This document shows, piece by piece, positions 20,597 to 27,758 of a stretch of 27,758 nt of DNA. The stretch is from positions 1 to 27,758 of the IMG/VR virus record IMGVR_UViG_3300042564_000616, one strand, 5' to 3'. The stretch's first letter is position 1. Each line of letters begins with the position of its first letter. The translations under genes were made by a program, and so were the position numbers. The stretch comes from a virus. The notes beneath the pieces were generated by a model, which had not been told where the DNA came from, ran no database searches, and worked only from the letters and a program-made list of their open reading frames with translations.

Positions 20597-23076
20597 GTTA
20601 TTATGGTCCTGTCATTTCTAAATACGATATATTTATCAGTGGTATCGCCGGTGACAGAATCTATTGTATACCTATCAATGGTGTAGTCGATTTTATTAAA
20701 GCTAAAATCCGTATTATTTTTTAGATAATTTTTAATGTTTAGTAATATGTCAGCACCTCGGCCAACCTTACAAAAGCATAGGGGAATAGCGTTAACAAAT
20801 CCTAATTCTTGAACGCTACCGTCCTGTACAGTTCTCATCCATAAAGGCATGTAATTTCGATCATGTAGTCCCAGCTGCTCAATACGCTTGCGCCATAAAG
20901 AAATACTTCCCGGTCCTCTAAATTCACCATCTGGGTATACATCGCTACGATCTGCGGTTACTGAATACGGTTGAGGCCTGCCCCAGAATCTTTCTGAAGT
21001 ATCAAACGGACCATTAAAGTAAATATTTGTTTGGTCAACTGTAGCCATCATAGGGTCGATAGATCCAACAACAGCTAAGTCTAACGTTTTATCACCAATT
21101 TCAAGAGGATCAATAACATCGATATAAATTACTTCGTACACTACAGTATTAGTAGCTGGTACTTTTGCCCGTGCTAGTTTAATATCACCTAGTTTAAAAC
21201 GCTTCTTACGATGATTTTGTCCAACTACTGAAACTACCTGTGCCGCAGTTTTAGTTTCAATACCAGCATACACGGACATTTTTAAATCATTTTGTATGCC
21301 AAAATTAGCATCTCCCGGTCTGTAAATAGCAGTGGCGTCGAATACACTGGTATTTCTAATAAATGTTTTAAACATTTCTCGTTGATCTAATTTAAGATAC
21401 GGTTTAGCAGTTATATTACTGTATAATCTATTATTTGGAGTAATAACAGTTAGGTTAAATGTTCTTGATATCGCACTGTAGCCTAAAATGTCTCGAGCAT
21501 TTATTGTAAACGAATATTCACGATCAAGGGTAGTAGTACCTGCATCTAAACTCAAACTGCTGCCGTCAAATGTAACAATGCCTTGATTTGTAAACGTATG
21601 TACAACCCAGTGACTTATATTAAATGTAGCACTTACACTGCTCATAATAGCCTTGTAATATATTCCACTGCGTAGAACTACATTGTTTATATTGTAATTT
21701 CGCATGGCCGTCCACAGGCCTTGATATTGTACACTGTCACCAAACTGTGTTACTTTGCCCACAATCTCACCATCTAATGCCAGTGTTAAACCGGGAGGTA
21801 GCGCACCACCAGTTTTTACGTACAGTATAACAGAATCAGTAATTGTAGTAGATGCAACAACAGACAAGTTGCTGATCAAATTAGCTTCAATATTACCTAA
21901 GTTTGATCCAGTTATCCATCCCATTACACTTTCAACTTCACCTAATACTTGCACAGTAAATGTGCGCTTGCTTGTAGCAGTTTCTGAACGATCGCTTAGT
22001 CTTGTTGCACTAACGGTAAATCGGTAAGTTTTAGTAATTGCCGGCTGGTAAGGAACTACTCCAAACACTTCAGCAGTGCCTTGATCAAATTGCATACCTG
22101 GAGGCAATACACTTGCACTCAAGTCCGGATTGGTTGAATCCAATGAATAGACAATAGGACCAAGATCTAAGTCTTCATATGTGTCTAATCTTATAGTTTG
22201 ATAATTGTTTGCTCTACGCACCCCAAGGTTAGCAGGAGTAACCCAGATTGGCGCACGTACATAAGTTGCATCGACCATAAATGATCCGGAACCAGCAGTA
22301 GTAATAGTATTGTCTGCCCTAAAGTAATCGTCGCCAACTACATATATTTTAAATTTTCGTTTTACTTCAGTATCACCGTCTGTGATTGTTACAATAAATT
22401 CATAATTACGATTTAATTTTTTAGGACTAAGACTGGCAGTACTAAAGTCAAAAATTGCAGTATCGTAAATATAGCTGTCATACCCGTTGGATGATCTATA
22501 ACCAAAATCAAATGCAACTGCATCATAAACAGCAGTGTCAAAGTATCCGTTACCTGCCGCTGTTGGAATGACTAACGCAGGCTGTACCCAGCCAGCAATC
22601 CTTCCGGAGTCTGTCAATACTAATCCCGGGGGAAGGGTTCCTTCGTTACTGGCAATAAAATACTTTAATGATTGCCCGGCAGCAGTATCGGTATCGGTAG
22701 CAAGTAGTTGAAAATCAATATATGAACTATCGAGAATGTAGTAAACATTATTAGGGCCAATTGGTAGAGATCCGGCGGCGGTTTGCCATACTGGCTGATC
22801 TGCACCTTCAATAGTCCAAAAGAATGTTCTGTCGGCAAGGTCTGTTCCGTTACTAGCTCTAACAACAAATTTAAAATCAGTTGTACGAGGAACCTCAAAC
22901 GGTGATCCTTGAATAGTATTGTTTACTATTCTTAGACCGGGAGGCAACTTACCAGAGATAACTGAATATGTAATTCCCACGCTGTTATTAGCAGGCAGCA
23001 ATATATTAACTACACTACGTTCTTGTACTGTATCAAACCTGTATCCAGATTGCTCAGTCCATATGTTCAATGCCAT
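20593..23076 (-). CDS. Ig-like-domain (He_PIG type) virion protein, probable tail fibre/baseplate-associated
   Basis: An 827-residue beta-rich protein. At least four putative Ig (He_PIG-like) repeats are marked by the core G.LPPGL: about residues 41-47 (GKLPPGL), 145-151, 317-323 (SVLPPGM) and 422-428, each followed by a G.....G turn. Such cadherin/Ig-like repeats bind sugars or cell surfaces in many phage structural proteins. The C-terminal 200 residues (from about NRLYSNITAKPYLKLDQREMF) lack the repeats and look like a separate assembly domain. It lies between the subtilase and the fibre-associated protein, one base overlapping the former. Confidence 0.82.
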   Translation of the reverse strand: MALNIWTEQSGYRFDTVQERSVVNILLPANNSVGITYSVISGKLPPGLRIVNNTIQGSPFEVPRTTDFKFVVRASNGTDLADRTFFWTIEGADQPVWQTAAGSLPIGPNNVYYILDSSYIDFQLLATDTDTAAGQSLKYFIASNEGTLPPGLVLTDSGRIAGWVQPALVIPTAAGNGYFDTAVYDAVAFDFGYRSSNGYDSYIYDTAIFDFSTASLSPKKLNRNYEFIVTITDGDTEVKRKFKIYVVGDDYFRADNTITTAGSGSFMVDATYVRAPIWVTPANLGVRRANNYQTIRLDTYEDLDLGPIVYSLDSTNPDLSASVLPPGMQFDQGTAEVFGVVPYQPAITKTYRFTVSATRLSDRSETATSKRTFTVQVLGEVESVMGWITGSNLGNIEANLISNLSVVASTTITDSVILYVKTGGALPPGLTLALDGEIVGKVTQFGDSVQYQGLWTAMRNYNINNVVLRSGIYYKAIMSSVSATFNISHWVVHTFTNQGIVTFDGSSLSLDAGTTTLDREYSFTINARDILGYSAISRTFNLTVITPNNRLYSNITAKPYLKLDQREMFKTFIRNTSVFDATAIYRPGDANFGIQNDLKMSVYAGIETKTAAQVVSVVGQNHRKKRFKLGDIKLARAKVPATNTVVYEVIYIDVIDPLEIGDKTLDLAVVGSIDPMMATVDQTNIYFNGPFDTSERFWGRPQPYSVTADRSDVYPDGEFRGPGSISLWRKRIEQLGLHDRNYMPLWMRTVQDGSVQELGFVNAIPLCFCKVGRGADILLNIKNYLKNNTDFSFNKIDYTIDRYTIDSVTGDTTDKYIVFRNDRTIIT
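20630..20637 (-). promoter_or_regulatory. Possible intragenic late promoter (GATAAATA)
   Basis: CTGATAAATATATCG on the minus strand lies inside the last codons of the Ig-like gene, 34 bases before the ATG at 20596. Same core as the intergenic motifs at 3623 and 6932, but here it also encodes protein (Asp-Lys-Tyr-Ile), so chance is more likely. Confidence 0.3.
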
Positions 23077-25751
23077 TACAACGTCCTTCTAATTCTAGGT
23101 CGAGGAAATACTGCTCCTGCACTAGGTCTATGCTTGTAATTGATCTTAGGGAACGTATTTCCACTAACTGCTCTTTCTTTGTAGTAATATAAAAATAAAT
23201 TAGCAGCGCCCTGCAAATCTTGTCCATCTGCAGCACCACCTGATGTGGCGGTTAGTTGATTTGATTTAGCATATGCTAGTATGTAATCCTTGGCCTGTGA
23301 TTGATTCATATTAGGATATATTTCCAAAGCACATGCTAATACTCCACATACTTGAGGACTGGCCATCGATGTTCCACTATACTTGCCTAGAAAATAACTT
23401 CCATTGCGAGGATCATTAATGCCGCTTGGTAGCGAACTAATAATGTAAGTCCCCGGCGCCCATATATCTACACCCGGGCCACAATCACTATATTGTACTT
23501 TTTGATCTGTAGATATTGTATCAACTGATCCAACACATATTGCCGGCAAATCATAATCGCCACCACCTGCTATATTATCATTCGCAGTGGGACTAGTCCC
23601 ACGCATATAATAGTACGGTTGTGCTACACTACCTGGATAACGACTAGCCATTTCAAATGTGTTACTCCAGTCAGTGCCACCGGGCACATCATGTTTCCAT
23701 CGGCCATTGCCGGCAGCACCTACCATGACAATACCTTCTTCGTATAGGTCGTCTAAGTCAATGTCACAAGCTGGCACTCTAGCAGGAATACGTTGGCCTG
23801 CTATAAATCCCCAACCGTTAAGTTGTTCTGTTGTAAATCCAGTGCCTACGGTCTTTCTGCCGTTTGCACCTAGTTGTAGATCAATCTGTGCAGGTGTTGC
23901 TTCGTAAAATATATATTCATTAACCATAGATGGACTGCCAACAGTTCCGCCAGTTGATGCTGCACCTTCGACTCGTACACGATATGTTCTATTAGGAGCA
24001 GTTCCTTCAACACCGTAGTAAATTCTCTGTACTGAGTTGTCGGCACACGACCACATGATCTTAGGTAAATTAGGAGTGATTGCATTTAACCCTGACCACA
24101 CAGTTGAACCAGATCCAAATGTTACATAATGATTAGTACTAACATAGATAGTACTGTATTCTGTTCCAAGATATTCAATACTAAATGGCAATGCCAATGT
24201 CCAATATCCGTCGTCATTGTTTCCCACTGTTGGAGTTGTTAGACTTGCAAGACTACCGGCACCAAGTAAGGTATTTGTAATAGTTGTCACAGCTGCCGTT
24301 GCAGCATGTGAATCAGTAATTACTGTTAACGACATTGCTGTTGCAAACAACGGATTACTCACACCTGATACATCAATTACACTTAAAAATGTAACAGTGT
24401 ATGTGTCAGTATTTGGTAAATTAACTAACGTTTCGTTAATATTAATCTCAATAGTTCCACCGTTAGTTGTTGACTGTTCTACGGCAGTAAACCTGTGAAC
24501 TTCTACCGCACTTGAATTAGTAATAACAATTTCGCCGGCAAGCGACATAGTTCCAGATATTGCATCAATTGCAACATTGTGTATTAGATCTAAATCTGCT
24601 GGACCTTGAACAGTTAATTGGTAAGTGCTGTTGGGTTGTGAAAGATCAATAAAATATGCCTGCTGGCCTTCTAGAGTCCATGTAATCGGCTGTATTAATA
24701 TACTGCCGCCTGGAGGTGTATATGGTCCAGCAGTGGTAATCCTATTTCCATGATTTTCAAAACCCGCAAGTAAAGCCAATCTTTCATTTGCAGTGCATAC
24801 ACCGCTAAACCCAGTAAAGGTAGGAGAGCCTACATCGGGTGTGTAACGAATCCCTCTATAGGTTACTGCTGTAATGTCGCTAAAAGACCATTCACTAGGA
24901 AAAATACTCATACCCCAACTGTTGTTAACAATAGTTGGATTCTTGCGACCTATATCATTGTTAACAGTTTTATTTCTATGAAATGCTCTAATGTAATCAA
25001 AGACTAGACTAAACTCACTAACCGGTGTTCCTGTATCATAGTATAGATTGTAGATGTTAGCATTACGGGCCCAACCCTGTGTGTTACCAGCAACTGTACC
25101 AGCAACGTGTGTTGAGTGATCACCTACGCCATAACTGTATGTACCGTTAGTACCGTTGCCAATTTCAGCATTATGTTGGAACCAGTTGTACTGGATGGCT
25201 CTAGTGCCGCCAGTGCCATCTGCATTAACTGCATACTCAGGATGATTCCATACAATTCCGTTTGAGTCGCAAATCACAACATCAACATTACGTCCAGTTT
25301 GTGTGAGATTAATGGTACCAGTTTGTGCAGGAGTACCGACGCCGCCGCCTGAATATCCACTTCCGCCCCATCCTGATCTCTGAACACCTTCTACACATCG
25401 TAGCAATCCCCAATTTTTCATAGTGTTACTGGTAGTCCCAGACTTGTCCCATGCTGTTGATGTTTGTACTATATTATTAATGCCAGATTTAATTCCAAGA
25501 TAACGCGGCGCAAGAGTTACTGATTTAATACGTGGGTCATTTTTTAACGCATCTGCCTCCCAGTCTGCTAGCAAATAGTGTGTGTTTCTGCTAGTAGTTC
25601 TTCGATGTAGGCAATCAACACTCCGAGTTAATTCTATGTTTGGAGGTGCTTTACCTTGAGTTTCTAAATCGTCGTAAATGGATTCTAAATCTTGAAAATC
25701 ATTCACTGATACAATGTATTCTTTTTTTCGAAGGTAGTCGGCTATAGACAT
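23076..25751 (-). CDS. Subtilisin-like (S8) serine protease with large insertion, in the tail region
   Basis: An 891-residue protein with a complete subtilase triad: D162 (VDVVICDSNG), H212 (GDHSTHVAGTVAG) and S795 (SGTSMASPQVCG), plus oxyanion N276 (NNSWG). The HGTH motif is HSTH here. Residues 11-80 (EYIVSVNDF... ALKNDPRIKSVTL) resemble an I9 propeptide. Between N276 and S795 lie about 520 residues, against about 65 in subtilisin, holding a beta-rich part and a nidogen-like block (LPFSIEYLGTEYSTIYVSTNHYVTFG). No signal peptide is seen, so it is probably a virion protein that cuts host-surface or phage tail proteins. The neighbours are all fibre-type genes. Confidence 0.9.
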   Translation of the reverse strand: MSIADYLRKKEYIVSVNDFQDLESIYDDLETQGKAPPNIELTRSVDCLHRRTTSRNTHYLLADWEADALKNDPRIKSVTLAPRYLGIKSGINNIVQTSTAWDKSGTTSNTMKNWGLLRCVEGVQRSGWGGSGYSGGGVGTPAQTGTINLTQTGRNVDVVICDSNGIVWNHPEYAVNADGTGGTRAIQYNWFQHNAEIGNGTNGTYSYGVGDHSTHVAGTVAGNTQGWARNANIYNLYYDTGTPVSEFSLVFDYIRAFHRNKTVNNDIGRKNPTIVNNSWGMSIFPSEWSFSDITAVTYRGIRYTPDVGSPTFTGFSGVCTANERLALLAGFENHGNRITTAGPYTPPGGSILIQPITWTLEGQQAYFIDLSQPNSTYQLTVQGPADLDLIHNVAIDAISGTMSLAGEIVITNSSAVEVHRFTAVEQSTTNGGTIEININETLVNLPNTDTYTVTFLSVIDVSGVSNPLFATAMSLTVITDSHAATAAVTTITNTLLGAGSLASLTTPTVGNNDDGYWTLALPFSIEYLGTEYSTIYVSTNHYVTFGSGSTVWSGLNAITPNLPKIMWSCADNSVQRIYYGVEGTAPNRTYRVRVEGAASTGGTVGSPSMVNEYIFYEATPAQIDLQLGANGRKTVGTGFTTEQLNGWGFIAGQRIPARVPACDIDLDDLYEEGIVMVGAAGNGRWKHDVPGGTDWSNTFEMASRYPGSVAQPYYYMRGTSPTANDNIAGGGDYDLPAICVGSVDTISTDQKVQYSDCGPGVDIWAPGTYIISSLPSGINDPRNGSYFLGKYSGTSMASPQVCGVLACALEIYPNMNQSQAKDYILAYAKSNQLTATSGGAADGQDLQGAANLFLYYYKERAVSGNTFPKINYKHRPSAGAVFPRPRIRRTL

Positions 25752-25752
25752 A

Positions 25753-27120
25753 TTATGCCTCTATTTGCAAGATAGTTAATGTAACAGTAACTAATGAAGA
25801 ACTGCCGCTTTTATTAGTAACTGCTAGGGCAATACTTGACGACGTTATACTTTCATCATTAAATCCAATTACACCCGGAGACATAACAATGGTTGATGCC
25901 CCTGTTGTAATAACTTCGGCAATTACTCCAGCCCCTGGTAGCGGATCAACACCTTCTGCTCTAGAACTATCGTTAGTTCTAGCATCAACACTAGTATAAA
26001 TTCTAACCCATGCAGCAACACTAGTTTGTATTTTATATAAAATGTATCCTTTAGCCCCAGTAATTGATACTCCCGTTGTTTCTCCGGTAGCAAGTACACC
26101 GGTAGTTTCAGAAACTGCTGTTCGAGATGCTAGACCTGTTCCGCCACTTGCAGTTGCCCAACTTAGTGCGCCCAATCCGTCGGTTGAAAGTACTTGTCCT
26201 GATGTTCCATCTGCTGCAGGAAGTGTCCAAGTTACATTAGCAGCTACTGTTCCTGGTGCTTGGAAAGCAACCCAATTCGAACTATCTGTATCTGCAAATC
26301 TTAAATCGCCCTGTGCATTAATTTGCATATTGCCAGCAACGTTAACTGTTGTAGCAGTAAGAGTTAGATCAGTTCCGCTCAAATTTTGAATACTGTTAAC
26401 CTTCCACACACCTACTGCTGATAATTCTGCTCGAATTGCTTGAGATGACCCGTTGTCGGTAGCAAATGTAATTTTACCAGGTACTCGGGTAGTGCTTGGA
26501 ATCCCGTCAACTGTAACACCAATAGATGCTGCTACAGCAGCTTGTAAAGTAGTTTGTCCAATAAAGTTAATATCAATAATGTCATCACCGTTAACTACAG
26601 TAGTTGGGGCAGATCCGACTCCTCTAGTTCTGTAAAATGTAAAATTTACAGCATCGGCTGTTTCATGATGCTGTGAAAATGTAAAACCTTGCCCGGTTGT
26701 ACTAGAGTAAGAATTTCGAGTAAGCGCCAAATTACCATCAACTAATGATACATTGCTACCTATTGTAGTAAGACCAACGGGTGAGAAGTTTAAATTTCCA
26801 GTTTTAGTGAAATTTCCATTAGTATCGATTGTTAAATTCCCGTGGAGAATAATAGTACCTGTACCTGCAGGGTCTAGTTCAATATTGCCATTACCTGAGC
26901 TAACAATTTTATATCCGTTAATATCTAAATCACCACCTAATTGAGGAGTGATATCTTCAACAAGGTTGCCAATACCGCTGCCGGTGATAAGTGTGCCACC
27001 GGCAGTTGCACCATCCCCAATATATAATTTGCTTTGATCAGTGGTGAATAGAAGCTCACCTGGTGCAGGAGTAACTACTGCTCTATCTGTTTCTAAGCCT
27101 CTTCTAATCTGTAATGCCAT
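25753..27120 (-). CDS. Tail fibre protein (455 aa)
   Basis: A 455-residue fibre protein. The N-terminus QIRRGLETDRAVVTPAPGELLFTTDQSKLYIGDG (4-37) is the common trimeric fibre attachment motif (IRRGT...R....PA.GEl.ftTD...lyvGDG) of phage fibres. The middle is rich in Gly/Asn/Thr beta repeats (GNGNIELDPAGTGTIILHGNL). LSTDGLGALSWATASGGTG (about 313-331) is a usual fibre motif before the C-terminal receptor-binding or trimerisation part. AGGAG lies six bases upstream of the start. It should be one of the host-range proteins. Confidence 0.88.
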   Translation of the reverse strand: MALQIRRGLETDRAVVTPAPGELLFTTDQSKLYIGDGATAGGTLITGSGIGNLVEDITPQLGGDLDINGYKIVSSGNGNIELDPAGTGTIILHGNLTIDTNGNFTKTGNLNFSPVGLTTIGSNVSLVDGNLALTRNSYSSTTGQGFTFSQHHETADAVNFTFYRTRGVGSAPTTVVNGDDIIDINFIGQTTLQAAVAASIGVTVDGIPSTTRVPGKITFATDNGSSQAIRAELSAVGVWKVNSIQNLSGTDLTLTATTVNVAGNMQINAQGDLRFADTDSSNWVAFQAPGTVAANVTWTLPAADGTSGQVLSTDGLGALSWATASGGTGLASRTAVSETTGVLATGETTGVSITGAKGYILYKIQTSVAAWVRIYTSVDARTNDSSRAEGVDPLPGAGVIAEVITTGASTIVMSPGVIGFNDESITSSSIALAVTNKSGSSSLVTVTLTILQIEA

Positions 27121-27138
27121 TGTTGTCTCCTAAACCTT

Positions 27139-27758
27139 TTAAAATGTTCCTAAATCTAAACTAAAGCCCGCCGGTGCACTAAATGTACCAAAATCTAAAC
27201 TTCCACCAGCACCACTAGTTGCAGTTGATGTAATAGTAACATCACCGAGGCCGTTTGTAGGGCTAATTGAAATATTTGTTCCTGCAATAATTTTAGTTAC
27301 ACCACCTGGCGTAATTGTACCAGGAATCCAATTTGTCCCACTCCATAGTAGTGCTTGTCCTGATGTAGGAGCAGCAGTTATAGTATCAACATCTGCTAGA
27401 GCATTAACACTTGATGTAGTATATACCCCATTGGTAACTGATCCAGCATTTCCGGTTATGCTTCCACTGATTGTGTTACTAAAAGTCTTAGTACCACCAA
27501 TAGTTTGATCACCTGTAGTATATACGCCATTGGTAACTGATCCAGCATTGCCACTGATGTCGCCACTTACTTTGCTACCTGCAATTGATGTAAGCCATAC
27601 TGGATCAGCATATGAGCCATTTGTATATACGCCATTGGTAACTGATCCAGCATTTCCGGTTATGCTTCCACTGATTGTGTTACTAAAAGTCTTAGTACCA
27701 CCAATAGTTTGATCACCTGTAGTATATACGCCATTGGTAACTGATCCAGCATTGCCAC
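27139..27758 (-). CDS. Repeat-bearing tail fibre protein, 5' end cut by window edge
   Basis: An open minus-strand frame from the right edge to TAA at 27139-27141 (about 206 visible codons). It contains four copies of GNAGSVTNGVYT, separated by either TGDQTIGGTKTFSNTISGSIT or NGSYADPVWLTSIAGSKVSGDIS, giving a 68-residue super-repeat. This is the usual trimeric beta-helical fibre shaft. After the repeats come LADVDTITAAPTSGQALLWSG and SLDFGTF, a frequent fibre C-terminal pattern. It is the first visible gene of the fibre operon. Confidence 0.88.
   Translation of the reverse strand, partial: GNAGSVTNGVYTTGDQTIGGTKTFSNTISGSITGNAGSVTNGVYTNGSYADPVWLTSIAGSKVSGDISGNAGSVTNGVYTTGDQTIGGTKTFSNTISGSITGNAGSVTNGVYTTSSVNALADVDTITAAPTSGQALLWSGTNWIPGTITPGGVTKIIAGTNISISPTNGLGDVTITSTATSGAGGSLDFGTFSAPAGFSLDLGTF
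27421..27758. repeat. 204-bp direct repeat in the fibre gene
   Basis: Bases 27421-27554 recur at 27625-27758 with a single difference (27427 c versus 27631 g), an offset of 204 bp or 68 codons. The second copy continues past the window edge. A shorter 36-bp unit (GNAGSVTNGVYT) occurs twice in each period. Confidence 0.9.

Noticed and set aside
27421-27758. CRISPR-like array
   Set aside because: The repeats are in frame in a fibre gene, too long, and spacers are themselves repeated.
1-27758. tRNA genes
   Set aside because: No cloverleaf with GGTTCRANNCC-type T-arm was found in the few gaps; all other bases are coding.

Overview
The window reads as a segment of a T4-like (Caudoviricetes, myovirus-type) phage genome, most like the large T4-like phages of aquatic bacteria. 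The grounds are a gp44-type sliding-clamp loader, a gp31/GroES co-chaperonin, dCMP deaminase, PhoH, a MazG-type pyrophosphohydrolase, a 2OG-Fe(II) oxygenase, and many densely packed proteins of the kind seen in marine T4-like phages. A GH19-type endolysin, two small lipoproteins and a two-TM coiled-coil spanin candidate point to a Gram-negative host; the host genus cannot be read from the sequence. Every gene but one (phoH) is on the minus strand, with frequent ATGA and TAATG stop-start overlaps. No tRNA, integrase, transposase or CRISPR array was seen.

Layout, left to right (transcription is mostly right to left). 1-6876: accessory virion or internal-protein genes: an Ala/Pro-rich protein cut by the left edge, a Dps ferritin, a protein ending in a Lys-rich Cys-containing tail, a 449-aa highly charged protein, a 60-aa protein, a two-part protein with a HELVH zincin domain, the endolysin, a 71-aa protein, a nucleotidyltransferase fused to a phage-specific tail, and a 121-aa protein. 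6969-11310: a proteostasis and modification block (unknown protein, full-length ClpA, 2OG oxygenase, DnaJ/CbpA-like J protein). 11325-13524: lysis cassette (3TM holin, DUF4337-like membrane protein, small lipoprotein, o-spanin, i-spanin). 13524-14796: two conserved proteins, probably virion-related. 14953-15675: phoH alone on the plus strand behind a structured leader. 15687-19781: replication and nucleotide block (unknown protein, dCMP deaminase, gp44, two mini-genes missed by length cut-offs, MazG, GroES, small conserved protein, DnaE-like fragment). 19791-27758: tail or fibre region (small protein, fibre-associated protein, Ig-like protein, subtilase with a very large insertion, fibre protein, and a repeat-bearing fibre protein cut by the right edge).

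Main points for a second look: (1) several proteins in 1-6876 start with short amphipathic leaders (MLLREL, MILREL, MRIKELL) and carry [I/L]-x-E|[A/G/S] sites, as in the T4 capsid-targeting and prohead-protease system, suggesting enzymes such as the nucleotidyltransferase and zincin are packaged in the capsid; (2) one phage segment carries ClpA (with a ClpP-docking IGF loop), a J protein and GroES; (3) a sigma70-like promoter whose -35 lies in a terminator hairpin; (4) ATAAATA late-promoter-like motifs, one inside a terminator hairpin; (5) a catalytically complete subtilase in the tail region; (6) an orphan piece of DnaE.
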